DNA from: Azonexus sp.
Lineage (GTDB): Bacteria > Pseudomonadota > Gammaproteobacteria > Burkholderiales > Rhodocyclaceae
DNA: 6,153 nucleotides
Direction: 5' to 3'
NCBI GenBank assembly: GCA_031285115.1
Contig: JAITWU010000027.1
Location: forward strand, 1 to 6,153
The first letter of the stretch is position 1, and each line of letters starts with the position of its first letter. Below are positions 1 through 6,153 of this stretch, one piece after another. Position numbers and translations under genes: made by a program. The notes under the pieces are model-generated. The model worked only from the letters and a program-made list of their open reading frames with translations, did not search any database and was not told the origin of the DNA.

Positions 1-449
1 CGCCGCCCGGCGAGTTCAATCACCTGCCCTTCGCCCGCTGCGATGATGCGCTCCGGCGGAACCGGGACAATGTCGCCATAAACCCGCGCCACATAATCGG
101 CGCCATAAACGGCGGTCACACCCGCCACCAGCTTGGATGGTTCGGCCATATGCCGCGCCCCGCGCGGATGCACCACCAGCCGGGCATTGGGGAAAGCCGC
201 CATCATGCCGCCCGCGCCGCCAGCGTGGTCGAGATGGATATGGGTGAGCATCACATAATCGACCGCCGCCGCCGACAAACCAACGCGCTGCATAGCCGCC
301 AGCGCATTGGGCATCGTATCGCGGCTGCCGCTGTCGATAAATGCCACCCGCCCCTTTTCAACCACCATATGAATCGCCGCCAGCAGGGGCCGCACGTAGC
401 CCGCGTCGAAAGCGACGATGCCGTTGCCGTAATCGCGCCAGTCAGTCAT
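1..449 (-). CDS. MBL-fold metallo-hydrolase, N-terminal 149 residues (cut by the left window edge)
   Basis: This is the N-terminal part of a metallo-beta-lactamase-fold hydrolase. It reads from ATG at 449 leftwards for 149 codons without a stop and leaves the window. It starts MTDWRDYGNGIVAFDAGYVR. The metal-binding signature HIHLDH lies at residues 70-75 (His70, His72, Asp74, His75), followed by AGGAGG. The preceding strand ending in FIDSG (residues 37-41) and the later VVHPRGARHM (92-101) fit the same fold. Members of this family bind one or two metal ions, usually zinc or iron, and hydrolyse thioesters, phosphoesters or lactones. This type usually has about 300 residues, so roughly half is missing, including the later metal ligands. 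The ATG is well supported: a GGGAGGG ribosome site lies 5 bases upstream. The gene starts only 12 bases after icmF on the same strand, so co-transcription is very likely. A role in the acyl-CoA metabolism of the mutase, such as a thioesterase, is only inference. Confidence 0.9.
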   Translation of the reverse strand, partial: MTDWRDYGNGIVAFDAGYVRPLLAAIHMVVEKGRVAFIDSGSRDTMPNALAAMQRVGLSAAAVDYVMLTHIHLDHAGGAGGMMAAFPNARLVVHPRGARHMAEPSKLVAGVTAVYGADYVARVYGDIVPVPPERIIAAGEGQVIELAGR

Positions 450-454
450 TTTTG

Positions 455-461
455 CCCTCCC
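455..461 (-). promoter_or_regulatory. Strong ribosome binding site of the MBL hydrolase gene, abutting the icmF stop codon
   Basis: Read on the minus strand, the junction is TGA-GGGAGGG-CAAAA-ATG. The icmF stop (464-462) is followed at once by a near-perfect Shine-Dalgarno sequence and a 5-base spacer to the hydrolase ATG (449). This fixes the hydrolase start. It also suggests that ribosomes terminating on icmF can reinitiate on the next gene, which is translational coupling. Confidence 0.8.
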
Positions 462-3400
462 TCACATACTCCGCCGATACTGCCCGCCCACCTCATAAAG
501 CGCCCCGCTGATCTGGCCGAGTGAGCAATATTTCACCGCATCGACCAGCACCGCGAAGACGTTGCCGTTGTCGATCACCGTTTGTTTGAGCTTTTCCAGC
601 ATGGCCGGGGCTGCTGCTGCGTGGCGGGTGTGGAAGTCGCGCAGGCGCTGGATTTGTGATTGTTTTTCTTCTTCGGTCGAGCGGGCGAGTTCGATTTCCT
701 GTTGCGCCATGCCTTTGGGGTTGAGGAAGGTGTTGACGCCGATGATCGGGTAGGAGCCGTCGTGTTTTTTGTGCTCGTAGTACATCGACTCTTCCTGAAT
801 CTTGCTGCGCTGGTAGCCGGTTTCCATTGCGCCCAGAACACCGCCACGGGCGGCGATGGCTTCAAATTCCTGCAACACGGCTTCTTCGACGAGATCGGTC
901 AGTTCGTCGATGACAAACGCGCCCTGATTGGGGTTTTCGTTTTTGGCGACGCCCCATTCGCGGTTGATGATGAGCTGAATCGCCATCGCCCGGCGCACGC
1001 TTTCTTCGGTTGGCGTGGTGATGGCTTCGTCGTAGGCGTTGGTGTGCAGCGAATTGCAGTTGTCGTAAATGGCGATCAGGGCTTGCAGGGTGGTGCGGAT
1101 GTCGTTGAAATCCATTTCCTGGGCGTGCAGTGAGCGGCCCGAGGTTTGAATGTGGTATTTGAGTTTCTGGCTGCGTTCGTTCGCCCCGTATTTGTTTTTC
1201 ATCGCCACTGCCCAAATGCGGCGAGCGACGCGGCCAATGACGGAATATTCCGGGTCCATGCCATTGGAGAAAAAGAAGGATAAATTGGGCGCAAAATCGT
1301 CGATGTGCATTCCGCGCGCCAAATAGGATTCGACGTAGGTAAAGCCATTGGCGAGCGTAAAGGCCAGTTGCGAGATGGGATTGGCGCCAGCTTCGGCAAT
1401 GTGGTAGCCGGAAATGGAAACGGAATAGAAATTTTGCACCTGATTGTGCACAAAAAATTCCTGAATATCGCCCATCATTTTGAGGGCGAATTCGGTTGAG
1501 AAAATACAGGTATTTTGGCCCTGGTCTTCTTTGAGAATATCGGCCTGCACGGTGCCGCGCACGGTTTTCAAGACCCATTCGCGGATTTTTTCGCTTTCGT
1601 CTTCGGTCGGCTGGCGGCCATTGTCGGCCTTGAATTTTTCGATCTGCTGGTCAATGGCGGTATTGAAATAGCAGGCGAGAATGATCGGGGCCGGGCCGTT
1701 GATGGTCATTGACACCGACGTGGTCGGGCAGACGAGATCAAAGCCGCCGTAGAGCACTTTCATGTCGTCGAGCGTGGCGATCGAGACGCCGGAATTGCCG
1801 ATTTTGCCGTAAATATCCGGGCGCTCGTCAGGGTCGCAGCCGTAGAGGGTGACGGAATCAAAGGCGGTCGATAAACGATGCGCTGGCATCCCTTCCGAGA
1901 CTTTTTTGAAGCGGCGGTTGGTGCGGAAAGCGTCGCCCTCACCGGCGAACATCCGCGTCGGGTCTTCGCCTTCGCGTTTGAAGGCGAAAACGCCCGCCGT
2001 AAAGGGGAAGGAGCCGGGGACATTTTCTTTCATCAAAAAACGCAGAATTTCGCCGTCATCGGTGTATTTGGGCAAAATGACCTTGCGGATTTTGGTGCCG
2101 GAAAGGGATTGCTGCGTTAATTGGGTGCGGATTTCTTTATCGCGGATTTTGACCACATATTCGTCACCGGCATAAGCTTCGACGGTTTGCGGCCACATAT
2201 CGAGCAGCTTTTTGGCTTTGGGGTCTTGCTGGTTATCTTTGAATAACTGCAATTCGCCAAAATCGGCGACGGGTTTATCGCAACTGCTGAAAATAGTTTT
2301 GGCGATACTGAGCGACTGGCGTTCGCGGGCAATGGTCACCTGAATTTCTGTATGGGCGTGGTAACCGCGCACGGTTTCGGCAATTTCGGCGAGATAACGC
2401 ACCCGCGCCGCCGGGACGATGGCGCGTTGGGCCGATGAATGTTTGACCTTGACCGTGGCGAGCAAACCCTGCGGCAATTTGAGGCCGAGTTCGGCAAGCG
2501 AGGGTTTGAGCGCCTGATACAAGGCGGTGACGCCATCGTCGTTGAAACGCGCGGCCTGGGTGCCGAAAACCGGCATGTCATCGACCGGCGTGGTAAATAG
2601 CTCGCGGTTGCGCTGCACCTGTTTGCGCACATCGCGCAGCGCGTCTTCAGCGCCTTTGCGGTCGAATTTGTTGATGGCGACGAAATCGGCAAAATCGAGC
2701 ATGTCGATTTTTTCCAGTTGCGACGCCGCGCCGAATTCCGGCGTCATCACATACAGCGAGCGGTCGACAAAAGGCACGATGGCGGCGTTGCCCTGGCCGA
2801 TGCCGGAGGTTTCGACAATGACCAGATCAAAACCGGCGAGCTTGCAGGCGGCGATGACTTCCGGCAGGGCCACGGAAATTTCGCTGCCGGTGTTGCGCGT
2901 CGCCAGCGAGCGCATGAAGATGTTGGGATGCTCGATGGCGTTCATGCGGATGCGGTCGCCCAAAAGCGCCCCGCCGGTGCGCTTGCGCGAGGGGTCGATG
3001 GAGACGATGCCGATTTTCACCGTATCGTTCTGATCGAGACGGAAGCGCCGCACCAGTTCATCGGTCAGTGAGGACTTACCCGCGCCACCCGTGCCGGTAA
3101 TGCCGAGCACCGGCACCTTGACGGCAGCGGCGGCCTTGATCAGCGGCTCCTTCAACTGCGGCGCGGAACCGTTTTCCAGAAGCGTGATGAGCCGCGCCAG
3201 AAGCCGCCGGTTGCCCGCTTTCAACCCGGCCAGCGCCTGTTCGACGGTCGGCGCGCCTTGATCGGCGACATCGTAATCGGAACGCTCGACCACCTCGTTG
3301 ATCATGCCTTGCAGGCCCATATGCACGCCATCTTCCGGCGCGTAAATGCGGCTCACGCCATAGGCTTGCAATTCCTTGATCTCGGACGGCACGATGACGC

Positions 3401-3725
3401 CGCCGCCGCCGCCGAAAACCTTGATGTGCTCGCCGCCGTTGGCTTTGAGCAGATCGATCATGTATTTGAAAAACTCGACATGGCCGCCCTGATAACTGGT
3501 GATGGCAATGCCTTGCGCGTCCTCCTGCAAGGCCGCATTGACAATTTCCTGCACCGAGCGGTTATGGCCGAGGTGAATCACCTCCGCGCCCGTCGCCTGC
3601 AAAATCCGCCGCATGATATTGATCGAGGCGTCATGACCGTCGAACAGGGAGGCCGCGGTGACGAAACGCACCTTGTTCTTCGGCTTGTAGGGAGCAAGTT
3701 TGCTGGCAATGGACAAATCGGTCAT
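462..3725 (-). CDS. icmF: Fused isobutyryl-CoA mutase IcmF (B12-binding domain + GTPase chaperone + mutase)
   Basis: This is an adenosylcobalamin-dependent cytoplasmic enzyme that interconverts isobutyryl-CoA and n-butyryl-CoA. Known IcmF enzymes also act weakly on isovaleryl-/pivalyl-CoA. The chain is complete at 1087 residues, the usual family length. The B12 domain is at about 20-150, with DGHDAS (29-34, His31 as lower cobalt ligand) and [10 protein letters not shown] (104-113). The MeaB/ArgK-like GTPase is at about 200-410, with Walker A GTGGAGKS (211-218), [11 protein letters not shown] (242-252), VETSGIGQG (304-312) and base-specificity motif NKFD (352-355). After a linker, the mutase core runs from about 560 to 1087 (PFTAGVF 574-580, [12 protein letters not shown] 669-680, GYH 773-775). 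Phe580 and Gln737 sit where methylmalonyl-CoA mutase has Tyr and Arg, which identifies the isobutyryl-CoA type. The ATG has a GAGGT ribosome site 8 bases upstream. No frameshift or missing key residue is seen. GC content falls in the mutase half. An MBL hydrolase gene follows after 12 bases, and an AraC-type regulator is divergent. Confidence 0.97.
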   Translation of the reverse strand: MTDLSIASKLAPYKPKNKVRFVTAASLFDGHDASINIMRRILQATGAEVIHLGHNRSVQEIVNAALQEDAQGIAITSYQGGHVEFFKYMIDLLKANGGEHIKVFGGGGGVIVPSEIKELQAYGVSRIYAPEDGVHMGLQGMINEVVERSDYDVADQGAPTVEQALAGLKAGNRRLLARLITLLENGSAPQLKEPLIKAAAAVKVPVLGITGTGGAGKSSLTDELVRRFRLDQNDTVKIGIVSIDPSRKRTGGALLGDRIRMNAIEHPNIFMRSLATRNTGSEISVALPEVIAACKLAGFDLVIVETSGIGQGNAAIVPFVDRSLYVMTPEFGAASQLEKIDMLDFADFVAINKFDRKGAEDALRDVRKQVQRNRELFTTPVDDMPVFGTQAARFNDDGVTALYQALKPSLAELGLKLPQGLLATVKVKHSSAQRAIVPAARVRYLAEIAETVRGYHAHTEIQVTIARERQSLSIAKTIFSSCDKPVADFGELQLFKDNQQDPKAKKLLDMWPQTVEAYAGDEYVVKIRDKEIRTQLTQQSLSGTKIRKVILPKYTDDGEILRFLMKENVPGSFPFTAGVFAFKREGEDPTRMFAGEGDAFRTNRRFKKVSEGMPAHRLSTAFDSVTLYGCDPDERPDIYGKIGNSGVSIATLDDMKVLYGGFDLVCPTTSVSMTINGPAPIILACYFNTAIDQQIEKFKADNGRQPTEDESEKIREWVLKTVRGTVQADILKEDQGQNTCIFSTEFALKMMGDIQEFFVHNQVQNFYSVSISGYHIAEAGANPISQLAFTLANGFTYVESYLARGMHIDDFAPNLSFFFSNGMDPEYSVIGRVARRIWAVAMKNKYGANERSQKLKYHIQTSGRSLHAQEMDFNDIRTTLQALIAIYDNCNSLHTNAYDEAITTPTEESVRRAMAIQLIINREWGVAKNENPNQGAFVIDELTDLVEEAVLQEFEAIAARGGVLGAMETGYQRSKIQEESMYYEHKKHDGSYPIIGVNTFLNPKGMAQQEIELARSTEEEKQSQIQRLRDFHTRHAAAAPAMLEKLKQTVIDNGNVFAVLVDAVKYCSLGQISGALYEVGGQYRRSM

Positions 3726-3733
3726 GGCGGGCT

Positions 3734-3738
3734 ACCTC
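3734..3738 (-). promoter_or_regulatory. Ribosome binding site of icmF
   Basis: On the minus strand GAGGT lies 8 bases before the ATG at 3725. It matches part of the anti-Shine-Dalgarno complement at good spacing and supports this start. The B12-binding domain begins within about 20 residues of this start, so no N-terminal extension is needed. Confidence 0.6.
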
Positions 3739-3770
3739 GGTAGAAAAGTTGGAAGCGATGCACTGGTTTT

Positions 3771-3870
3771 AGCCCCTCCCCCTTGACGGGGGAGGGGTTG
3801 GGGAGAGGGTGAAGCGCCTCACAGCGTTGCTCCCTCTCCCCGGCCCCGCTCCCGCAAGAGGAGAGGGGTG
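3771..3870. repeat. Cluster of three G/C-rich inverted repeats (REP/BIME-like element)
   Basis: Three hairpin-forming units stand side by side. Unit 1 is a perfect 10-bp stem, CCCCTCCCCC (3773-3782) with GGGGGAGGGG (3788-3797) and a 5-base loop. Unit 2 is a perfect 10-bp pairing of GGGGAGAGGG (3800-3809) with CCCTCTCCCC (3832-3841), enclosing 22 bases. Unit 3 is a 9-position stem with one G-A mismatch, CCCCGCTCC (3844-3852) with GGAGAGGGG (3860-3868), around a 7-base loop. The CCCTCTCCCC core recurs in related form in all units. From general knowledge, such palindromic clusters are dispersed in many copies between genes of beta- and gammaproteobacteria. They are probably spread by a REP-associated transposase encoded elsewhere. 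Here the cluster lies 45 bases upstream of the icmF start, so it may be in the icmF leader transcript. It lacks a following T tract on either strand, so it is not a classical intrinsic terminator. Confidence 0.75.
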
Positions 3871-3975
3871 TGCCTTGTAACGGAACCGTATCGGGATAAA
3901 GAACGGCCATCCTAAGCCGCTTTTGACCGCCCGCCATTGCTGCGTCTGACGCCAATCGTGCAAATCCCGCCAAGC

Positions 3976-3984
3976 TGCTAAAAT
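3976..3984 (+). promoter_or_regulatory. Candidate extended -10 promoter for the AraC-family gene
   Basis: TGCTAAAAT at 3976-3984 matches the extended -10 pattern TGNTATAAT at all but one position. Transcription would start near 3991, giving a leader of about 24 bases before the ATG at 4015. The hexamer 17 bases further upstream (TCGTGC, 3956-3961) is a poor -35, which extended -10 promoters can tolerate. This is a motif match only. No matching promoter for icmF could be singled out on the other strand. Confidence 0.35.
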
Positions 3985-4014
3985 GCCATCATTGCCCTTT
4001 GCCAGCCGCCACCG

Positions 4015-5094
4015 ATGCCACCCGAAAACACCAAGCCGCCCCCCATCCGTTCTCAAGCTACTGTTTCTATGGGATTTGTCACCGGTATGCTCGCCGGGCT
4101 GCGCCGTCAGCAACGCGAACCCAAGGCGCTGCTGGCTGAACTCGGCATTGATACTGCATACCCCGCCAGACGGATTCCCATTCGGGATTACGCTACGCTC
4201 TATAACCGCCTCAACCAGCAATTCGACGACGAAGCCTTCGGCCTCTTCGCCCGACCGATGCGCGTCGGCAGCTTCGAGTTTCTCTGCCGCAGTTGCCTTT
4301 CCGCCTCGACGCTGGCCGATGCACTGGCCCGCGCCAGCCGCTTCCTGCGCGTCACCTTGCCCGATCTTGCCGTCAGCGTGCGCCGCTCGCGCGGTCAGGC
4401 CGAACTCATCATCACCGAAACCCGCAAACTGGCCGACCACGGCGACGACGCTGGCCGCGTCTTCGCCTTTGAATGGCTGCTGCGCCTGCTGCATGGTCTT
4501 TCCTGCTGGCTGGTCGGGCGCGGCATCAACCTGGATAGCGTGATTTTCCCCTACCAAAAACCCGACCATTTTGCCGATTACGCGCTCATTTTCACCGCCG
4601 ATTCGCGCTTCGCGCCGACCGTCCCCGGCGGCAACGGCACGCTGGTCGCCGCCTTCAACGCCAATCTGCTCGATTTGCCGGTACGGCGCGACGAAGCCGC
4701 GCTCACCCGTTTTCTCGACGGCGCGCCGGGCAAAATCACGCTTCTCTACCGCCGCGACCGCGAAATGGTCACTCGCATCCGCGACCTCCTGCGCGAGGCG
4801 CTGCCAGCAACGCTCAGTCTCGACCAGATTGCCGAACGCCTCTACCAATCCCCGCGCACCCTCCACCGGCGGCTGGCTGAAGAAGGCTCCAGTTTTCGCG
4901 CCATCAAAGACGCCCTGCGCCGCGATCTGGCGCTTGCCCGCCTGAGCAAAACCGCCCTCCCCATCGCCCAGATCGCCGCTGACCTCGGCTATGCCGACGC
5001 CTCGGCTTTCTACCGGGCCTTTGTCGAGTGGACCGGCATGGCCCCGGCGCGCTATCGGCGGCAGTGGGAGGCCGGGAGTGGCGAGGCGGAATGA
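4015..5094 (+). CDS. AraC-family transcriptional regulator with arabinose-binding-like (OruR type) N-terminal domain
   Basis: This is a 359-residue cytoplasmic DNA-binding regulator. Residues about 20-210 match the style of the N-terminal effector domain found in OruR/ArgR-type AraC proteins (GFVTGMLAGL 20-29, MRVGSFEFLCRSCLSASTLADAL 82-104, FPYQKPDH 178-185). The C-terminal 100 residues form the double helix-turn-helix DNA-binding domain. Its first HTH is around 267-294 (LSLDQIAERLYQSPRTLHRRL), and the second is around 315-349 and ends in the family signature LGYADASAFYRAFVEWTG-x-AP-x-RYR. Length is typical. The start is uncertain: no clear ribosome site precedes 4015, and an in-frame ATG at 4069 (residue 19) begins just before the conserved region. 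It is divergent from icmF and upstream of an FAD oxidoreductase gene on its own strand, so either could be its target. Its effector cannot be read from the sequence. An acyl-CoA or fatty-acid signal would fit icmF but is a guess. Confidence 0.92.
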   Translation: MPPENTKPPPIRSQATVSMGFVTGMLAGLRRQQREPKALLAELGIDTAYPARRIPIRDYATLYNRLNQQFDDEAFGLFARPMRVGSFEFLCRSCLSASTLADALARASRFLRVTLPDLAVSVRRSRGQAELIITETRKLADHGDDAGRVFAFEWLLRLLHGLSCWLVGRGINLDSVIFPYQKPDHFADYALIFTADSRFAPTVPGGNGTLVAAFNANLLDLPVRRDEAALTRFLDGAPGKITLLYRRDREMVTRIRDLLREALPATLSLDQIAERLYQSPRTLHRRLAEEGSSFRAIKDALRRDLALARLSKTALPIAQIAADLGYADASAFYRAFVEWTGMAPARYRRQWEAGSGEAE

Positions 5095-5159
5095 ATGCCG
5101 CGCCGTGCCGATTGCATATTCGGATAGCCGATGCCAAAGAAATTTGACAAGATTCGCGC

Positions 5160-6153
5160 ATGGCTACGACTCAAACCCGCCCGGATGACGCGCTGATCGT
5201 CGGCAGCGGCATCAACTCCCTGGTCGCTGCGGCCCTGCTGGCCCGCGCCGGGCGCAAGGTGCGCGTGCTGGAGCGGGCCAATGTTCTCGGCGGCTGCATC
5301 CGCACCGATGAATTGACGCTGCCGGGGCTGCGTCACGACACGCTATCCACCGCCCATCCCCTGTTTCTCGTCGGGCCAGCTTATGCGGCACTCGGCAAGG
5401 CGCTGCACGAGGCGGGCCTCGAATACTGCAACACCGATTCGCCGACCGGCGTGCTGCTGCCCGATGGTCGGCATCTGGTGTTGTCGACATCGCGCGATGC
5501 CAATCGCCGCCGCTTCGATGAATGCCATGCTGGTGACGGCGCTGCTTACGAGGCGGCGCTCGGCGACATCGCGCAGCAGGCGCCGCTGATTTTTTCGCTG
5601 CTCGGCAATGAGTTGTGGCGCTTCGGCATGGCTAAAACACTTGCCGCGATGGCTTGGCGGCAAGGGGCGCGTAATCTGTCGGGCGTGTTCGGCTCGGCAT
5701 TGACGCCAGCGCGGCCCTGGCTTGGGCAGACTTTCGGCTCCGACCTGCCTGCCGCCCTGCTCGCCCCCTGGGTGCTGCATTGCGGGCTGGGGCCGGATGC
5801 ACCGCTGTCGGCGCTGCTCGCCAAGGTCGTCGCCTTTACGCTCGAAGCAGTCGGTATGCCGCTGGTGCGCGGCGGCAACGCCAACACGGCGCGGGCTTTC
5901 GAGCGCCTGATCGGCGCGGCTGGCGGCGAACTGGAAACCGGCGCTGATGTCGACCGGGTGCTGGTCGAAAATGGCCGCGCCGTCGGCGTCCGCCTGACCG
6001 ATGGCCGCGAGATGCGGGCTGGCGAAATCATCTGCAACGTCACGCCAACCCAGCTTTATCAGCGCCTGCTCGATCCCGCCCAGGTGCCGCCTGAACTCGC
6101 CGCTCAGGCGCGTCAGTGGCGCTATGGCAAGGGCAATATGCAGATTCATCTCG
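5160..6153 (+). CDS. CrtI/phytoene dehydrogenase-like FAD-dependent oxidoreductase (cut by the right window edge)
   Basis: The frame opens at ATG 5160 and stays open for 331 codons to the window edge. The N-terminus is a Rossmann FAD-binding fold: ALIVGSGINS (11-20), the helix LVAAALLARAG (21-31), then VRVLE with Glu38 as the expected ribose contact, and LGGCIRTDEL (43-52) typical of phytoene-desaturase/amine-oxidase-like flavoproteins. A second family feature, MPLVRGGNANTARAFERLI (233-251) followed by GGELETGADVDRVLVENGRAVGVRL (255-279), is the strand that closes the FAD site. Relatives (COG1233) have roughly 500-550 residues, so about a third is missing. No other carotenoid gene is in view, and this family includes many members of unknown substrate, so crt is not assigned. 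The gene follows the AraC-type regulator by 65 bases on the same strand with no obvious terminator between. The start lacks a clear ribosome site but allows a complete nucleotide-binding fold. Confidence 0.9.
   Translation, partial: MATTQTRPDDALIVGSGINSLVAAALLARAGRKVRVLERANVLGGCIRTDELTLPGLRHDTLSTAHPLFLVGPAYAALGKALHEAGLEYCNTDSPTGVLLPDGRHLVLSTSRDANRRRFDECHAGDGAAYEAALGDIAQQAPLIFSLLGNELWRFGMAKTLAAMAWRQGARNLSGVFGSALTPARPWLGQTFGSDLPAALLAPWVLHCGLGPDAPLSALLAKVVAFTLEAVGMPLVRGGNANTARAFERLIGAAGGELETGADVDRVLVENGRAVGVRLTDGREMRAGEIICNVTPTQLYQRLLDPAQVPPELAAQARQWRYGKGNMQIHL

Noticed and set aside
862..1578. Open frame of 238 codons on the minus strand, in another frame of icmF
   Set aside because: It lies fully inside the highly conserved mutase domain, and its product is Arg/His/Pro-rich without motifs, so it is a frame shadow.
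3773..3797. Intrinsic terminator for either strand from the 10-bp G/C stem
   Set aside because: No T-rich run follows on either strand, and the neighbouring genes diverge away from this site, so no transcript needs to end here.
3961..3974. Sigma-54-like promoter on the minus strand upstream of icmF (TGGC...TTTGCA)
   Set aside because: The distance between the GG and GC elements is two bases shorter than the strict sigma-54 spacing, which is rarely tolerated.
3983..4543. Open frame of 186 codons starting at ATG 3983, overlapping the AraC-type gene
   Set aside because: Its product is Pro/Ser/Ala-rich with no recognisable fold. The overlapping frame from 4015 encodes the complete AraC-family protein. 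The ATG at 3983 falls within the candidate -10 element.
3769..4866. Open frame of 365 codons on the minus strand, opposite the AraC-type gene and intergenic repeats
   Set aside because: The protein is low-complexity, Gly/Ala/Glu/Arg-rich, shows no family motif and reads through the hairpin repeats. It is an antisense shadow of a GC-rich gene.
5114..5134. Possible hairpin between the AraC-type gene and the oxidoreductase gene (GCAT...CGG/CCG...ATGC)
   Set aside because: The 7-bp stem is interrupted by a 3-base bulge on one side and no T tract follows, so it is not a credible terminator or operator on this evidence.
5144..5149. Perfect TTGACA (-35-like) just before the FAD oxidoreductase start
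   Set aside because: No -10-like hexamer lies 16-18 bases downstream (17 bases on reads CGACTC), and the promoter would fire inside the coding region.
5343..6149. Open frame of 268 codons on the minus strand, opposite the FAD oxidoreductase
   Set aside because: The plus-strand frame has a clear Rossmann fold and family motifs. The antisense product has none and is explained by GC-biased third codon positions.

Overview
The window looks like chromosomal DNA from a GC-rich proteobacterium. A betaproteobacterium of the Rhodocyclaceae/Burkholderiales type is my best guess, based on the style of the IcmF protein, the G/C-rich palindromic repeat cluster and overall composition. This is an inference, since the window has no rRNA or other phylogenetic marker. 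It holds four protein genes and one compact intergenic region with a repeat element. No RNA gene, CRISPR array, insertion sequence or phage gene is visible.

Minus-strand half (positions 1-3725). The dominant gene is icmF (3725 down to 462), a complete 1087-residue fused isobutyryl-CoA mutase. It carries a B12-binding domain, a MeaB/ArgK-type GTPase chaperone domain and a mutase barrel in one chain. Twelve bases after its stop codon begins a metallo-beta-lactamase-fold hydrolase (449 down to the left edge, C-terminus missing). Its strong Shine-Dalgarno sequence directly follows the icmF stop, so the two genes very probably form one operon. The mutase interconverts n-butyryl-CoA and isobutyryl-CoA. 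The hydrolase substrate cannot be read from the sequence.

Intergenic region (3726-4014). It separates icmF from a divergent gene set. It carries a cluster of three G/C-rich inverted repeats (3771-3870) of the REP/BIME-like kind, on the icmF side, and a candidate extended -10 promoter for the rightward genes.

Plus-strand half (4015-6153). First comes a 359-residue AraC-family regulator with an N-terminal effector-binding domain of the arabinose-binding-like/OruR type. After 65 bases comes a CrtI/phytoene-dehydrogenase-like FAD oxidoreductase that runs off the right edge. The regulator could control icmF, the oxidoreductase or both. The arrangement permits this but does not prove it.

I see no clearly novel system. 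The most useful second-look items are the translational coupling of the hydrolase to icmF, the marked fall in GC within icmF at the G-domain/mutase junction, the repeat cluster in the icmF leader, and the unassigned regulator-oxidoreductase pair.
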